This document shows, one piece after another, positions 40,329-49,450 of a stretch of DNA of 64,000 nt. A model generated the notes under the pieces. That model did no database searches. It was not told where the DNA came from and saw nothing but the letters and a program-made list of their open reading frames with translations. The DNA lies in the NCBI RefSeq assembly GCF_014197135.1, contig NZ_JACIFA010000004.1, forward strand, positions 62,001 through 126,000, in the 5' to 3' direction. The stretch is from Sphingomonas zeae. GTDB lineage: Bacteria > Pseudomonadota > Alphaproteobacteria > Sphingomonadales > Sphingomonadaceae. How positions within the stretch are numbered: position 1 is the first letter of the stretch; each line of letters begins with the position of its first letter. The position numbers were made by a program, and so were the translations under genes.

Positions 40329-40346
40329 TCGTTGGGCTGTTCAATT

Positions 40347-40470
40347 CCTCCCCTGCAAGGGGAGGGGGACCATGCGCAGCATGGTGGAGGGGGCGTGCGG
40401 CAAGGTACGACCTTTGCCGAAGCCCCCCTCCGTCAGGCCTTCGGCCTGCCACCTCCCCGTACCGGGGAGG
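40347..40470. repeat. Composite element with four hairpins
   Basis: About 124 bp between converging genes: CCTCCCCT-GCA-AGGGGAGG (40347-40365), ACCATG-CGCAG-CATGGT (40369-40385), a CAGGCC-TTC-GGCCTG near 40434, and CCTCCCC-GTACC-GGGGAGG (40452-40470). The halves GGTGGAGGGGG and CCCCCCTCC also pair, so the whole can fold as one cruciform. It has no coding frame. Confidence 0.7.
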
Positions 40471-40476
40471 ATCTGG

Positions 40477-41628
40477 TTACACCGCAGGTACCGGCGCGCC
40501 TTCGCCGCCGACACCGGGCGACACCTCCGGCCCCATGTTGAAGCGGACCCGGTCGACGCAGCCGGTATAGCCCTGTTGGCTGCTCGGCAGCTTGGCGCTG
40601 CGGATCATCGCCATCGCCTGCGTCCCGAATTCGTCGGAGGGCTGGGACGCGATTACTTTCAAATTGCCCGTCTGGCCCCAAGGTGCGACGTCATAGCTGA
40701 TGACCGCCCAGCCCTCGATCGAGCGGCGGCGATAGGGTTCGGGGAAGCGAAGCTGCGGCGGGACGGACCAGCCATGCTCGTCGGGGCAGTTGCCCTCGAC
40801 CTTGGTGGTGCGGATCGATTCGGGCATGTCGGGCGCGGGCAGCTTCGCCGCCGCGCGCCAATAGGGATAGAAACACCCCGTCCGGGCGCCCTTGGTAAAG
40901 CGCGATTCGCGGATCGCCTTCACGCCCGCCCCATCCAGCGCGCGATTGCCGGTCCCGACCAGCACCGCCGCCCCGCGCGTCCGGCCTGCTGCGTCGATGT
41001 CGTAGCGGATCATCGACCAGTCCCGCACGCCGGGCGTGGCTGGAATCGTCGCGAAGTCGGGGAAATGGCGCTCGAGCGGTTGCGGCTGCGGCTCGTTCAG
41101 ACAGGTGCCGCCCGCATCGCGTATCCGCTGCCATCCCTCCTCCGGCAGGCGCCCGGACAGCGGATGCACGGTGTAGGACATGAGTTCGGGCACCTGTGCC
41201 TCCGCCAGCGGGCTGCTGCGCATCACATAGGTGACGGTGCAGCCTTGTTGCGGCTTCTGCGCGGCGAAGCGGCTGGCGGCGAGCGCGGGCTCGACATCCT
41301 CGGACAGCGGCACAAAGCTGGTCGTCTCACGTGCCAGCGAGACGGGACGCCCCGTCGCATCGATCGCGAAGCGGATGGTCACGGCGCGCTGCGCCTGATT
41401 GCCGGCCCAGCCAAGTTGATTCCATGGTCGCCGAATCGGTTGCCCCGTGATCGGCGTCCCGTTGCAGCGTATCTCGCCCGGCTCCCACTGGACCAGCACG
41501 CGCCCGGAGGCACCGGGCTTCACCTGCACGATGGGAGGCACGGTCTGAAGCGACCAGGCCGAGGCGGAGGGAATGGCAATGGCGCCCAGCAGGCCGAGCG
41601 AGAAGGCGGGGTGGCGGAATCGGATCAT
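40477..41628 (-). CDS. Exported protein with TonB-C-like repeats
   Basis: 383 residues from ATG 41628 (MIRFRHPAFSLGLLGAIAIPSASA as signal peptide; the frame is open to 41733, but that adds a non-signal start). Two or three related segments are visible, for example WSMIRYDIDAAGRTRGAAVL and WAVISYDVAPWGQTGNLKVI, each with the beta pattern of a TonB C-terminal domain. The cytoplasmic start, proline-rich spacer and membrane anchor of true TonB are missing, so it is probably a periplasmic relative, not an energy transducer. It lies downstream of the TorF porin on the same strand, past a hairpin. Confidence 0.7.
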   Translation of the reverse strand: MIRFRHPAFSLGLLGAIAIPSASAWSLQTVPPIVQVKPGASGRVLVQWEPGEIRCNGTPITGQPIRRPWNQLGWAGNQAQRAVTIRFAIDATGRPVSLARETTSFVPLSEDVEPALAASRFAAQKPQQGCTVTYVMRSSPLAEAQVPELMSYTVHPLSGRLPEEGWQRIRDAGGTCLNEPQPQPLERHFPDFATIPATPGVRDWSMIRYDIDAAGRTRGAAVLVGTGNRALDGAGVKAIRESRFTKGARTGCFYPYWRAAAKLPAPDMPESIRTTKVEGNCPDEHGWSVPPQLRFPEPYRRRSIEGWAVISYDVAPWGQTGNLKVIASQPSDEFGTQAMAMIRSAKLPSSQQGYTGCVDRVRFNMGPEVSPGVGGEGAPVPAV

Positions 41629-41708
41629 CGGACGCACTCCACGGCAAGAGAGCATCAGCTTAGGCGCGGCGTTGGCCCGAGGCGAGTGGGCTTCTCCGCC
41701 ACCCATGG

Positions 41709-41738
41709 AAAAGGGCGGCGCCGAGACCGGCACCGCCC
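41709..41738 (-). terminator. Terminator of the TorF porin gene
   Basis: GGGCGGCGCCG (41713-41723) and CGGCACCGCCC (41728-41738) form an 11-bp stem with one G-U type mismatch and loop AGAC. On the minus strand it is followed by TTTT (41712-41709). It begins 27 bases after the porin stop. Confidence 0.75.
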
Positions 41739-41764
41739 GTTTACCCCCGAAAAGCCATGGCGCC

Positions 41765-42601
41765 TTAGAAAGCGGCGGTCAGCGAGAACACCACCGTCGC
41801 ATCCGAGATCGAAGCGCCCCCCGGCACCTGACCCTGCGAGAAGTTCGGCTGGATATAGGCCGCCTTGGACTTGGTGATGTCGGTGTCGATGTACGACACG
41901 TTGAAGGTCAGGTTCTTGTACGCCGCGACATCGGCGCCCAGCGACCAGTCCCAATAGCTGCCGGTCGGCGACAGGCTGGTCCCGTTGGGGCCGAGGCCCG
42001 GATTGCCCTTGGAATAGCCGATATGCGCCTTGGCGGTGATCGGCGTGCCGGGAATGCCAGCCGCCCCGTCGCCGGTCAGATAGATATTATCCCAGCGCTG
42101 GCCCCGGCTGTACGAGGTGTTGGAAAAATTGCCGAGCGAGGTCTGCTTGGGCGCGTAATAGGCGCCGGCGGTCAGCGTCGCAGGCCCCGCCGTGCCCGAC
42201 AGACGGCCGAAGAACTCGACCACATCGGTCTCGGACGCACCACCCGGATAGGTGTACCAGGTCACGCCGACATCGGCGGTCGCGGTACCGTAGCTGTGCT
42301 TGTAGCCGACAATGCCGTCCAGTTCCATGTTCGCGCCGCCGAACGTGCCCCAGCCCGCCAGGTTCGATGCGAAGGTGCCGATGTAAAAGCCGCTTTCGTG
42401 CGCGACGGTCAGCGCGGCCTGGACGGCGGCATTCTTGTTGGTTTGCGACACGCCGCGAAGGCGATAATCGGTCAGGATCGCGGCGCTGCCGCTGATTGTG
42501 ATCGGCGAGGGCGGCGCGGTGTCCGCACTGCTATCCTGCGCAAAGGCGGGCGTCGCGGCGACCAGCGAGAGGCCACCAAGGAGGATCGTGGAGAAGCGCA
42601 T
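41765..42601 (-). CDS. TorF family putative porin
   Basis: 278-residue outer membrane beta barrel: signal peptide [22 protein letters not shown], an opening strand with DYRLRGVSQTNKN (the TorF family pattern), repeated amphipathic strands, and a final FSLTAAF. The substrate is not known; the family is called a porin from fold alone. The mscS gene lies 197 bp upstream on the same strand, so it probably has its own promoter. A good terminator follows. A shorter relative is encoded at 31681-32421. Confidence 0.88.
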   Translation of the reverse strand: MRFSTILLGGLSLVAATPAFAQDSSADTAPPSPITISGSAAILTDYRLRGVSQTNKNAAVQAALTVAHESGFYIGTFASNLAGWGTFGGANMELDGIVGYKHSYGTATADVGVTWYTYPGGASETDVVEFFGRLSGTAGPATLTAGAYYAPKQTSLGNFSNTSYSRGQRWDNIYLTGDGAAGIPGTPITAKAHIGYSKGNPGLGPNGTSLSPTGSYWDWSLGADVAAYKNLTFNVSYIDTDITKSKAAYIQPNFSQGQVPGGASISDATVVFSLTAAF

Positions 42602-42798
42602 CGTTTCCCTTTCAAACGGAAATTCGATGTTCTCACCTGCAATCTCACACCGGTGCGGCTTCTATCGTGTCGGGTCGAACCCGGCGAGCCGTCTGCCGTT
42701 GCGAGGTCTGAAAGATTGGCAGGGCATGATGCGCTGCACAAGTATAATCGAACGCCTCATGGCTTTCGCGTAACGGGATGTTGCGCGAATAACACAGA

Positions 42799-44091
42799 TC
42801 AGGTGTCAAGATTCTCATGGCGCGGGTCGCCGGGCAGCGAGCGGATATGGATGTCGCGTTGCGGATAGGGCAGGCCGATGCCATGTTCCTTGAACAGGAA
42901 CCATAACCGGTTGAGCACGTCCGAGCGGACATTGCCGACGCCGCTTTCGGGGTCGCTGATCCATGCCAATATCTCGTGCTGAAGGGCATGATCGCCAAAG
43001 CTCATCAGCCAGACGGTCGGCTTGGGGCTTTTCAGGACACGCGGCGATTCGCGTGCGGCGCGCAGCATCAGCTCCTGCGCGAGGCGGAGGTCGTTGTCAT
43101 AGGCGATCGATACGGGAATGCGGACGCGGACGTTGCGGTCGGAATAGGACCAGTTCTCCACCTCCTGCGTCATCAGATTCTCGTTGGGAATCAGATGCTC
43201 CTTGCCGTCGCGGGTGATGATCGAGACGGCACGCACGCCGATCTTGTTGACCCAGCCGATCTCGTTCTGAAGCGCGATGACGTCGCCCGGCTTGATCGAG
43301 CGGTCCATCAGCAGGATGATCCCGGCGATCAGATTGCCGATCGTCTTCTGAAGTCCGAAACCGATCGCCAGGCCAAAGCCGCCCGAGAACAGCGCCAGGC
43401 TGGTCAGGTCGATTTCCAGCAAATCCATCGCGAAGAAGAAGGCGATGACGACGATGGCGATGCTGGCGAGCTTCTGCGCCAGCAGCTTCTGGGTCGGGTC
43501 CAGGCCGCGCGCATGGCCGATCCATTGCTCGGTGATCCGGGTGACGGCGCGGGTGACGGCGAGGATCGCGACCACCGTGACCAGCATCGTGACGAGCAGC
43601 ATGACCGAGAATCGCCGCGACCCCACGGTGAAACCGATCTGCTCGGCCAGGCGGCTGACCGGCTCCAGCCCGCCGATCTCGCGGCTGAACAGCGCGACGA
43701 AACAGACGGTGGCGAAGATCCAGGCCAGCCAGCGGGGCAGGCCCAGCCCGCGCAGCAGCTGGAACCCCGCCCGCGCCACCGACGCCCCCAGCGCCAGCCC
43801 GATCGGCACGCCCGCCAGGGAATCCCAAGGCCAGAGCGCACCCAGCGTCATCAACAGGATGGCGGCGGCCAGATGCCGGGTGATCGCGCAGATGCGGACC
43901 TGCAGCGCCTCGCCATGCGACGCAGCGAAACGCTGGACCAGCGCGGCGACATGCGGACCGAGCTTGCGCCCCGCGACCACGCCGCCCGCCAGCATCGCCA
44001 GCGTCAGGACGCCGGCGACCCCGGCTTCCATGGCCTCCCTGCGCGTCGGTAACTCGATACCGCTCGCCTGAAGCCATTCGAACAGCGTCAT
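42799..44091 (-). CDS. MscS-family mechanosensitive channel
   Basis: Inner-membrane channel that opens under membrane tension to release solutes in osmotic downshock. The 430 residues have five or six hydrophobic segments, more than the three of E. coli MscS. Then come the pore helix and start of the beta domain in GGFGLAIGFGLQKTIGNLIAG and DRSIKPGDVI, and the C-terminal alpha/beta domain to about 420. Its start overlaps the metC stop by four bases (ATGA), so it is co-translated with two sulfur-metabolism genes. Confidence 0.93.
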   Translation of the reverse strand: MTLFEWLQASGIELPTRREAMEAGVAGVLTLAMLAGGVVAGRKLGPHVAALVQRFAASHGEALQVRICAITRHLAAAILLMTLGALWPWDSLAGVPIGLALGASVARAGFQLLRGLGLPRWLAWIFATVCFVALFSREIGGLEPVSRLAEQIGFTVGSRRFSVMLLVTMLVTVVAILAVTRAVTRITEQWIGHARGLDPTQKLLAQKLASIAIVVIAFFFAMDLLEIDLTSLALFSGGFGLAIGFGLQKTIGNLIAGIILLMDRSIKPGDVIALQNEIGWVNKIGVRAVSIITRDGKEHLIPNENLMTQEVENWSYSDRNVRVRIPVSIAYDNDLRLAQELMLRAARESPRVLKSPKPTVWLMSFGDHALQHEILAWISDPESGVGNVRSDVLNRLWFLFKEHGIGLPYPQRDIHIRSLPGDPRHENLDT

Positions 44092-45284
44092 CCGCGTGCC
44101 GCGCGAAACCGGGCGAGCCCACGATCGAGGTCGGCGATCAGGTCGTCCGTATCTTCCAGCCCGATCTGTAGCCGGATCAGCGGCCCGGCGAAGTCGCGCT
44201 TGGTCACGCTGCGATAGCGGTGCGGGTCGGCGGGGATGGCCAGGCTCTCATAGCCGCCCCAGCTGAATCCAAGACCGAAATGCGCGAGGCCATCGAGCAT
44301 CGCGGTACGCGCGGCGTCGTTGCCGCCGTCGAGGACGAAGGCGAACAGCCCGCTCGACCCCAGGAAATCGCGCGCGAAGATGTCATGGCCGGGGCAGGAG
44401 GGGAGAGCGGGGTGCAGCACCTGCGCCACGCCCGGCTGCTCGGCGAGCCATTTGGCGATGGCCAGTGCGCTCTGCTGATGCTGGGCAAGGCGGACGCCCA
44501 TGGTGCGAAGCCCCCGGCTGCCCAGATAGGCGTCGTCGGGGCTGGCGACCTGGCCGAGCTGAAAACTCGTGTCGCGCAAGGCCGCCCAGTGCGACGGGGC
44601 AGCCGTCACCGAGCCGAGCATCGCGTCCGAATGGCCGACGACATATTTGGTGCAGGCCAGCACCGTCAGATCGACGCCCTTCTCGATTGCCGGGAAGAAC
44701 AGCGGCGTCGCCCAGGTATTGTCGAGGATCGTCGTAATCCCGCGTGCCTTGGCGATTTCGACGATGGCGGGAATGTCCTGCACCTCGAAGCTGAGCGAGC
44801 CGGGGCTTTCGAGAAAGATGGCCTTGGTCGCAGGGCCGATCAGCTCGGCGATCCCCGCGCCGACCAGCGGATCGTAAAAGCGCGTCGTGACTCCCATCCG
44901 CGTCAGCAGGCCGGTCGCCAGCCCGCGCGTCGGGTCATAGGCGCTGTCGACCAGCAACAGCTCGTCGCCCGGTGACAGGACCGACAGCAGCGCCGCCGCG
45001 ATCGCCGCCACGCCGGAAGGATAGAGGAACGTCGCCTCAGCGCCCGGCTCCAGGCTGGTCAGCGCATCGGCCAGCGACCACTGGGTCGGCAGCCCCTTGC
45101 GGCCGTAGAACAGCTTTTCGTGCAGATCGCCCGCGCCCGTGGCGCGCATATGCGCGACATTGTCGTACAGCACCGTCGAGCCGCGCCAGACGGGAACGTT
45201 GACCACGCCCTTGGTCCATTCCGCGCGGCGGCCCGCCTGGACCAGACGGGTGGCAGGCTTGATGGGCAGATCGTCGTCGGTCAT
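44088..45284 (-). CDS. metC: Cystathionine beta-lyase
   Basis: PLP enzyme cleaving cystathionine to homocysteine, pyruvate and ammonia in methionine synthesis. It has 398 residues from ATG 45284; the frame is open to 45476 but overlaps sseA. PLP lysine Lys213 is in LACTKYVVGHSD, with FLYPSGVAAIAAALL and ILDNTWATPLFF also typical of the metC branch rather than of the gamma-lyase encoded at 18779-19993. It begins four bases after the sseA stop and overlaps mscS, forming sseA-metC-mscS. Confidence 0.92.
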   Translation of the reverse strand: MTDDDLPIKPATRLVQAGRRAEWTKGVVNVPVWRGSTVLYDNVAHMRATGAGDLHEKLFYGRKGLPTQWSLADALTSLEPGAEATFLYPSGVAAIAAALLSVLSPGDELLLVDSAYDPTRGLATGLLTRMGVTTRFYDPLVGAGIAELIGPATKAIFLESPGSLSFEVQDIPAIVEIAKARGITTILDNTWATPLFFPAIEKGVDLTVLACTKYVVGHSDAMLGSVTAAPSHWAALRDTSFQLGQVASPDDAYLGSRGLRTMGVRLAQHQQSALAIAKWLAEQPGVAQVLHPALPSCPGHDIFARDFLGSSGLFAFVLDGGNDAARTAMLDGLAHFGLGFSWGGYESLAIPADPHRYRSVTKRDFAGPLIRLQIGLEDTDDLIADLDRGLARFRAARG

Positions 45285-45288
45285 CGTT

Positions 45289-46134
45289 TCAAGCGTCTTT
45301 CGCTTTGGGGGTGCTGGGGTCGGAGCCCCATTCGGTCCAGCTGCCGTCATAGACCGGCATCGTCCCGCCGATCCGCTCCGCCGCGAAGGCGAGCACGCAG
45401 GCGGTGATGCCCGAACCGCAGGTGGCGACCATGGGCCTGGCCGGATCGACCCCGGCGGCGGCAAAGGCTTCGGCAATGGCTTGCGGCGATTTCCAGCGGC
45501 CGTCCCCCTCGAACAGCTTGGAATAGGGCAGGTTCAGCGCTCCGGGGATATGGCCGGGCTCGACACCGGGGCGTGGTTCCGGCTCTGCGCCCGCGAAGCG
45601 GCCGGGGGAGCGGGCGTCGACGATCTGCGCATCGCCCGCCTCGACATGGGTGCGGACTTCGCGAAGGCTGCGTACACGGGTGAGATCGGCGGTGGCGACG
45701 AACAGGCCGGGCGCTTCAGGTGCTCCCACGGGGCCGACCATCACCGGATGACCGGCGGCGCGCCATGCCTCCAGCCCGCCGTCGAGCAGCGCCACCGACT
45801 TTGCGCCGAACAGGCTCAGCAGCCACCAGACCCGCGCAGAGCTATGCAGCGGCGAGCGATCGTACAGGACGATCCGGTCGGCATGGCCTACACCAACCTC
45901 GCTCATCGCATGGGCGAAATGCTCGGGCTGCGGCAGCGTCATCGGCAGATCGCTGTCGGGATCGGCCAAGCCGCTCAGCGCGACGAAGCGCGCGCCGGGG
46001 ATATGCGCGTCCTCGAACCCGCGCCGCGCGGTCTGGCCGGTCGGATCGTCCAGGAAATAGGTGACGTCGAGGATGCGCACATCCGCCTCGCCCGCGATCG
46101 CGGCCAGTTCGTCCGGGGTTAGGATGGGCGGCAT
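45289..46134 (-). CDS. sseA: 3-mercaptopyruvate sulfurtransferase
   Basis: Two-rhodanese-domain enzyme moving sulfur from 3-mercaptopyruvate to thiols or cyanide. The 281 residues show an inactive N-terminal rhodanese domain and a C-terminal one with active Cys239 in CGSGITA. That loop (CGSGxT) is typical of mercaptopyruvate sulfurtransferases; thiosulfate rhodaneses have CRKGVT. It is the first gene of the sseA-metC-mscS unit and so connects cysteine breakdown with cystathionine metabolism. Confidence 0.92.
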   Translation of the reverse strand: MPPILTPDELAAIAGEADVRILDVTYFLDDPTGQTARRGFEDAHIPGARFVALSGLADPDSDLPMTLPQPEHFAHAMSEVGVGHADRIVLYDRSPLHSSARVWWLLSLFGAKSVALLDGGLEAWRAAGHPVMVGPVGAPEAPGLFVATADLTRVRSLREVRTHVEAGDAQIVDARSPGRFAGAEPEPRPGVEPGHIPGALNLPYSKLFEGDGRWKSPQAIAEAFAAAGVDPARPMVATCGSGITACVLAFAAERIGGTMPVYDGSWTEWGSDPSTPKAKDA

Positions 46135-46282
46135 GGGCAGGCTCCTCGGTCGGTGGGTCCGTACCTAGGCGCGATGGGGGCGGGGTCGCAAGCTTAAGCC
46201 CCTCTTCCGGCAGGGGGAGGGGTTGGGGAGGGGCGAGGGCCGCAGGCGATAGTTCTCTGTGAGACTCCGCGCCCTCCCCCAT

Positions 46283-46304
46283 CCCCTCCCGTTTACGGGA
46301 GGGG
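46283..46304. repeat. CCCCTCCCGT palindrome downstream of the photolyase gene
   Basis: Perfect 10-bp arms CCCCTCCCGT (46283-46292) and ACGGGAGGGG (46295-46304). A second, imperfect C-rich/G-rich hairpin lies at about 46200-46225. The 207-bp gap from sseA start to photolyase stop holds no gene; the photolyase transcript may end here and sseA's promoter must be here too. Confidence 0.55.
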
Positions 46305-46341
46305 AGCGGCTAGAGGTGAGGGTGGGGCCACGGGAATCCGG

Positions 46342-47874
46342 CTATTCCAACCCCTCCAAATACGCCGCCGCCTGCGCTCGCACCGCCTTACGGTCGTCCT
46401 CCGCCATCCGGTTCCAGTTCCGATACGCCATCGCCATCCGGACATTCCCCTCGAACCGCGCCTCATGCCGCGCCAGGAAATCCCAATAGAGCGCGTTGAA
46501 CGGGCAGGCATCCTCGCCGACCCGCTTCTTCACGTCGTATCGGCAGTGCCTGCAATAATCCGACATGCGGTTGATATAGGCTCCCGACGAGACATAGGGC
46601 TTGGACGCGATGATCCCGCCATCGGCAAACTGGCTCATGCCGACGACATTGGGCAGTTCGACCCATTCATAGGCGTCGATATAGATTTCCAGATACCAGC
46701 GGTGCACCTCGACCGGGTCGGCGCCGATCAATATGGCGAAATTGCCCGTCACCATCAGCCGCTGGATATGATGGGCGTGGGCGGTTTCGAGCGTCTGGCC
46801 CAGCGCCTGCGCCATGCAGTGCATGTCGGTGTCGCCCGTCCAGTAAAAGCCGGGCAGCGGCCGGTGCGCGCGCAGGAAGTTGCGCTCCACATAGTCCGGC
46901 CCGACGTGCCAATAGAGCCCACGCACATATTCGCGCCAGCCGATGATCTGGCGGATATAGCCCTCGACCGAATTGAGGCTGGCATGGCCGTCCTCATATT
47001 CCCCCTCCGCCATCCGGCAGAGGTCGAGCGGGTCGAGCAGCCCCGAATTGATGTAGGGCGACAGGACCGAATGCCAGAGCTGGTGCTGGCCGGTCAGCAT
47101 AGCATCCTGATAGTCGCCGAACCTGGGCAGGCCATGCGCCATGAACGCCTCGGCCTGGGCTCGCGCCTCTTCGGCGGTCACGGCATAGGCGAAACCGTCG
47201 AGCGAGCCGGGATGGTTGTCGAAGCGACTCGCGACCAGTTCCAGCACCTCGCGAGTGGTGGCATCCGGCGCGAACCTCAACGGCTCGGGCGGTGTGTCCT
47301 TCCTGGGCGCGGGCTTGCGGTTGTCGGCATCGTAATTCCATTTGCCGCCCTCCGGCCTGTCGCCCTTCATGAGCAGGCCGGTCTTGCGCCGCATCAGCCG
47401 GTAGAAATACTCCATGCGAAGTTCCTGGCGGTCCTTCGCCCAGTCCTCAAACTCGGCCAGGCTGGCGATGAAGCGGGTGTCGGGGCGGATGTCGACGGGG
47501 ATGCCGAACATCGTCTCCCACGCCTCCAGCATCGCGGCGACCCGCCATTCGCCCGCCTGGGTCACGACGATGCGCTCGGGGGCGTGGCGTTCGACCGCGC
47601 GAGCAACCTCGCCGGTGAAGCTGCCGGCATTGTCCGGGTCGTCAAGATTGACGTAGTCGACTGTCCAGCCCGCCTGGCGCAGGGCCATGGCATGGTGACG
47701 CATCGCGGACAGGATATAGGCGATCTTGGCCTTATGGTGGCGGACATAGGCCGTCTCGTCCGCCACCTCCATCATCAGGAGGACGGTGGTCTTGCGGTCC
47801 GCGCCCTCCAGCGACGAGAGATTCGTCGACAGTTGATCGCCGAGAATGGGGATCAGCGTTGGCGCTTTCGGCAT
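46342..47874 (-). CDS. Iron-sulfur bacterial photolyase/cryptochrome, (6-4) PhrB type
   Basis: FAD enzyme repairing (6-4) UV photoproducts or sensing blue light. The 510 residues start like PhrB ([10 protein letters not shown]). The four [4Fe-4S] cysteines of Agrobacterium PhrB (350, 438, 441, 454) appear at 353, 441, 444 and 457, a constant shift of three; the active-site His365/His366 pair is at His368/His369 ([11 protein letters not shown]). Start ATG 47874 has AGGA about five bases upstream. The frame is open to 48552, but that part is antisense to queF. The divergent queF start is only 21 bases away. Confidence 0.94.
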   Translation of the reverse strand: MPKAPTLIPILGDQLSTNLSSLEGADRKTTVLLMMEVADETAYVRHHKAKIAYILSAMRHHAMALRQAGWTVDYVNLDDPDNAGSFTGEVARAVERHAPERIVVTQAGEWRVAAMLEAWETMFGIPVDIRPDTRFIASLAEFEDWAKDRQELRMEYFYRLMRRKTGLLMKGDRPEGGKWNYDADNRKPAPRKDTPPEPLRFAPDATTREVLELVASRFDNHPGSLDGFAYAVTAEEARAQAEAFMAHGLPRFGDYQDAMLTGQHQLWHSVLSPYINSGLLDPLDLCRMAEGEYEDGHASLNSVEGYIRQIIGWREYVRGLYWHVGPDYVERNFLRAHRPLPGFYWTGDTDMHCMAQALGQTLETAHAHHIQRLMVTGNFAILIGADPVEVHRWYLEIYIDAYEWVELPNVVGMSQFADGGIIASKPYVSSGAYINRMSDYCRHCRYDVKKRVGEDACPFNALYWDFLARHEARFEGNVRMAMAYRNWNRMAEDDRKAVRAQAAAYLEGLE

Positions 47875-47895
47875 GGCTGTCCTACATGGCCTTTC

Positions 47896-48336
47896 ATGAA
47901 GCATCTCGGCCAGACCAGCGCACTGCCCGCTTCCCCGGAAGAGGCGGTGCTCGATTATGTTCCCAACCCCCGCCCGGGGCGCACCTATCTGATCCGGTTC
48001 GCGGCCCCCGAGTTCACCTCGCTTTGCCCGGTGACGGGCCAGCCGGATTTTGCGCATCTGGTGATCGACTATGTGCCCGGCGAGACGATCGTCGAGTCGA
48101 AATCGCTGAAGCTGTTCCTGGGCAGCTTTCGCAATCATGCCGGTTTCCATGAAGACTGCACCGTCGGCATCGGCGAGCGTCTGTTCGAGGAAATGAGGCC
48201 GGTCTGGCTGCGCATTGGCGGTTATTGGTATCCGCGCGGGGGAATCCCGATCGACGTGTTCTGGCAGTCGTCCGCTCCGCCCGCCGATCTTTGGCTGCCC
48301 GATCAAGGGGTTCCTGGTTATCGCGGCCGGGGATGA
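47896..48336 (+). CDS. queF: NADPH-dependent 7-cyano-7-deazaguanine reductase
   Basis: Reduces preQ0 to preQ1 in queuosine synthesis, the tRNA wobble modification. 146 residues, the short single-domain subfamily. Catalytic Cys44 ([12 protein letters not shown]) and Asp51 keep the 7-residue spacing of Bacillus QueF (Cys55, Asp62), and [15 protein letters not shown] is the NADPH-binding family motif. Start ATG 47896. Other queuosine genes are not in the window. Confidence 0.95.
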   Translation: MKHLGQTSALPASPEEAVLDYVPNPRPGRTYLIRFAAPEFTSLCPVTGQPDFAHLVIDYVPGETIVESKSLKLFLGSFRNHAGFHEDCTVGIGERLFEEMRPVWLRIGGYWYPRGGIPIDVFWQSSAPPADLWLPDQGVPGYRGRG

Positions 48337-48454
48337 CGGCTGGGCGTCGCCACGATCCCTAAATGGAACATCAGAAATATTTGAAGGCGATCGTCGGTCA
48401 GGATAGTCGGCGGGCCGTGACGGCATCCTTGCGATGCGTATAGGGAACAGGGCT

Positions 48455-49228
48455 GTGAAAAAGTTCGTCAAATACATCGCGATGATGGCGGCTACTTTGG
48501 TTGGTCTGGGGGCGGCCGGTACCGCGAGTGCCAATCCGACCATTTTGATCAACGATTCGGACGGCAGCCTGGTGTCCTATGACACGGTGACCAAGTCTTC
48601 GACCTTTTTGAGCAAGACCAACACCACGATGTTCGACATCGCGCTGAACGCGGGCGGCGACCTGTTCGGCGTCGACGGCGGCACGCTGTTCAAGATTTCG
48701 CAATCGACCGGCGCGACCGCGACGCTGGGTTCGCTGGGATCGTTCGTGAACGGTCTGGTCTTCGGTCCGGACGGCACGCTGTATGGCTCGGGCGACAACA
48801 AGCTCTACAAGATCAATACGACGAGCGGTCAGGCCAGCCTGATCGGGTCGATGGGCATTGCCCAATCCGCGGGTGACCTCGCCTTCTTCAAGGGCCAGCT
48901 GTATCTCGCCAGCAATCTGGGTCTGGCACTGGTCAATCCCACGACCGGCGCGGCCAGCGTGATCGGTGGCCTGACCGACGCGTTCGGCCTGGCGTCGACC
49001 GCCGACGCGCTATTCGGTGTCAAGGGCACCAGCATCTATTCCATCGATCCGACGACCGGCGTCGGCACAGCGGTGGCCACCTATACCGGCCACGGCAGCA
49101 ACGGCGCGGCCTCGGTTCCGGTCGCGGTGCCGGAGCCCGCGACCTGGGCGATGATGCTGCTCGGCTTGGTGCTGGTGGGTTATGCCCTGCGTCGCCGCGG
49201 CAACGCCCCGCGCGCCGTGATGGCCTGA
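48455..49228 (+). CDS. PEP-CTERM sorting domain protein
   Basis: Exported protein processed by an exosortase. GTG 48455 is preferred: AGGGAA lies seven bases upstream and it gives a clean signal peptide (VKKFVKYIAMMAATLVGLGAAGTASA); ATG 48434 has no ribosome site. The 257 residues contain repeated beta segments (LYKINTTSGQASLIGS, LALVNPTTGAASVIGG, IYSIDPTTGVGTAV) like a propeller of unknown role. The C-terminal signal is VPEPATWAMMLLGLVLVGYALRRR: PEP motif, hydrophobic helix, Arg cluster. No exosortase is in the window, so it must be elsewhere. Confidence 0.9.
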   Translation: MKKFVKYIAMMAATLVGLGAAGTASANPTILINDSDGSLVSYDTVTKSSTFLSKTNTTMFDIALNAGGDLFGVDGGTLFKISQSTGATATLGSLGSFVNGLVFGPDGTLYGSGDNKLYKINTTSGQASLIGSMGIAQSAGDLAFFKGQLYLASNLGLALVNPTTGAASVIGGLTDAFGLASTADALFGVKGTSIYSIDPTTGVGTAVATYTGHGSNGAASVPVAVPEPATWAMMLLGLVLVGYALRRRGNAPRAVMA

Positions 49229-49267
49229 TCGATCCCACGCGGGCACCGAAAGGCGCCTTTGCGAAAA

Positions 49268-49306
49268 CAGAAAAACCGGTCGCCCGATGGGCGGCCGGTT
49301 TTTCTG
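49268..49306 (+). terminator. Strong terminator after the PEP-CTERM gene
   Basis: A 39-base near-perfect hairpin: CAGAAAAACCGGTCGCCC (49268-49285) folds back on GGGCGGCCGGTTTTTCTG (49289-49306) with loop GAT and one U-G pair. The T run in the 3' arm makes it an intrinsic terminator on the plus strand. The remainder of the 222-bp gap (49307-49450) has no gene and should hold the next promoter. Confidence 0.88.
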
Positions 49307-49450
49307 TTGGAAATCCAAAATCGCCCCCTTGGCTAACACTATCGAAACCGCTTGGGCGGCAGGAACGGCGGCACTTGGCCGCCAGTCGGCCGATCGTCGA
49401 AATCGCATTCTGTATGGAGCGGGCGCAGTCGTGAATAATGGAGTCGTCGC

